6,041 bases of DNA from positions 1-6,041 of the forward strand of contig CAAFOA010000447.1 in assembly GCA_900764415.1 (NCBI GenBank), written 5' to 3'. Of the stretch, positions 5,286 through 6,041 are shown one piece after another (within the stretch, counting starts at the first letter, position 1; every line of letters begins with the position of its first letter). The notes below the pieces were generated by a model that saw nothing but the letters and a program-made list of their open reading frames with translations, had not been told where the DNA came from and did not search any database. This DNA is from an uncultured Collinsella sp. Its GTDB lineage: Bacteria; Actinomycetota; Coriobacteriia; Coriobacteriales; Coriobacteriaceae. A program made the position numbers and the translations under genes.

Positions 5286-5945
5286 CTACTCTCCGAGCAT
5301 CTCTTGGAGCTTGGCTGCCACGGCGTGGCCCAGGCTCTCGTGGCTTTCGGGCATCATGTGGAGATAATCGATATCGCCCGGCTCGGCAAACTCGGCGGCA
5401 TTCAAAAAGTCGCAGTCAAACTGCTCGGCCACGTGCGCGTAGTACTCGGCAAAATGCTCCGAGGCCTCGACGGAATGCTTGTCAAAATCGGTCATATATA
5501 CATCGGCGATCTGCGGCTTGATCTTGATAGGAGCCATCAGCAGAATGCGCGGACAAGGCGCGGCGTCGGTCCACGGAAACGCGCGGACGGCGCGAATCAG
5601 CGCCATGGTGCCACGGGCGATATCGGAAGCTGTCACGTTAAAGACCGTCTTACAGTCGTTGGTGCCCAGCATGATCACAATGGCGTCCAGCGGCTTATGG
5701 GCCTCGAGCAGCATCGGAAGCGCGCGAATGCCGTTGAGGTTAGTGTCCAGATGGCACATATCGTCGCGCACCGTCGTGCGGCCGTTAAGCCCCTCCTCAA
5801 TCACATGCCAGCCCTCGCCCAGGTCACGCTGCGCCACGCCGCACCAGCGCACATCCTGCGCATAGCGCACCGCGGTGCCATCGTGCATACCAGCCGGATC
5901 ATAGCCATAGGTATTGCTGTCACCAAAGCACAGAACGTTTTTCAT
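5286..5945 (-). CDS. SGNH/GDSL-family esterase or lipase
   Basis: This 219-residue serine hydrolase has no signal peptide and is probably cytoplasmic. All SGNH blocks are visible: block I CFGDSNTYG with nucleophile Ser10, block II EEGLNGRTT with Gly52, block III MLGTND with Asn96, and block V DYLH with Asp193 and His196. The layout, especially RWCGVAQRDLGEGWHVIEEG and LDAIVIMLGTNDCK, closely resembles the Mycobacterium smegmatis arylesterase/acyltransferase MsAcT as I remember it. An ester or acyl-transfer substrate is therefore plausible, but the natural substrate cannot be read from sequence. The start is supported by AAGGAGG (complement of 5954-5960) 8 nt upstream. The gene converges on thiD across the palindrome block, and a terminator-like hairpin lies immediately upstream of its ribosome binding site. 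Confidence 0.92.
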   Translation of the reverse strand: MKNVLCFGDSNTYGYDPAGMHDGTAVRYAQDVRWCGVAQRDLGEGWHVIEEGLNGRTTVRDDMCHLDTNLNGIRALPMLLEAHKPLDAIVIMLGTNDCKTVFNVTASDIARGTMALIRAVRAFPWTDAAPCPRILLMAPIKIKPQIADVYMTDFDKHSVEASEHFAEYYAHVAEQFDCDFLNAAEFAEPGDIDYLHMMPESHESLGHAVAAKLQEMLGE

Positions 5946-5964
5946 CGTAAGCCCCTCCTTTAGT

Positions 5965-5997
5965 AAAAAGCCGACGGGAGCAGCCCTCCCGCCGGCT
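5965..5997 (-). terminator. Intrinsic terminator or attenuator upstream of the SGNH hydrolase gene
   Basis: On the minus strand AGCCG and CGGCT (outer, 5969-5973 with 5993-5997) and CGGGAG/CTCCCG (inner, 5975-5980 with 5986-5991) form an 11-bp stem with one A-C mismatch and a 5-nt loop. The complement of A5965-A5969 supplies TTTTT directly after it. Only 4 nt separate this tract from the hydrolase Shine-Dalgarno sequence. It either ends a gene lying beyond the window or controls the hydrolase gene as a leader attenuator. Confidence 0.7.
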
Positions 5998-6029
5998 CGA
6001 CCTATCTGTCGGCCCGTACCGATTACAGG

Positions 6030-6041
6030 CTGTCTCTTATA
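6030..6041. other. Residual Nextera/Tn5 adapter sequence
   Basis: The last 12 bases, CTGTCTCTTATA, are exactly the start of the reverse-oriented Tn5 mosaic end used in Nextera libraries (CTGTCTCTTATACACATCT). Their position flush with the contig end makes untrimmed adapter far more likely than genomic sequence. Confidence 0.85.

Noticed and set aside
5268..5963. 231-residue open frame on the plus strand opposite the SGNH hydrolase gene
   Set aside because: The opposite strand carries all four SGNH blocks with a strong ribosome binding site. This frame has no recognisable family and overlaps hairpins at both ends.

Overview
The window looks like a short assembly contig from a high-GC anaerobic actinobacterium, most likely Coriobacteriia (Collinsella-like). 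The evidence is strong G/C third-position bias, the short form of ThiC, an M18 aminopeptidase of the anaerobe type, and intergenic GGGGACAGGCACC-type palindromes that I associate from memory with Collinsella-like genomes. The taxonomy is inference. The left end cuts into a gene. The right end finishes in 12 bases identical to part of the Nextera/Tn5 mosaic-end adapter, so the last bases are probably not genomic.

Layout from left to right: (1) the C-terminal three quarters of an M18 aminopeptidase gene (apeA-like, +), then a long palindromic terminator; (2) yaaA (+), peroxide-stress/DUF328 family; (3) a convergent gene (-) for a small single-pass membrane protein of unknown function; (4) divergent from it, a TPP riboswitch and thiC (+); (5) a 182-bp gap with a GC-rich hairpin and promoter-like boxes, then thiD (+); (6) a 248-bp intergenic block packed with four hairpins of two repeat families; (7) a convergent SGNH/GDSL hydrolase gene (-), with an intrinsic terminator immediately upstream of its ribosome binding site.

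The functional core is thiamine pyrimidine synthesis. ThiC makes HMP-P from aminoimidazole ribotide, and ThiD phosphorylates it to HMP-PP for coupling to the thiazole unit. The riboswitch should repress thiC when TPP is plentiful. Its 3' end overlaps the thiC Shine-Dalgarno sequence with no room for a terminator, which points to translational control. thiD has no TPP aptamer of its own and may have a separate promoter. The other genes are housekeeping or of unknown role and show no clear link to thiamine.

I found no convincing new multi-gene system. The least explained structure is the palindrome block between thiD and the hydrolase gene: two 57-nt large-loop hairpins in opposite orientation, flanked by two related GC-rich hairpins. 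Next come terminator-like hairpins placed so close to the ribosome binding sites of yaaA and the hydrolase gene that no promoter fits between them.
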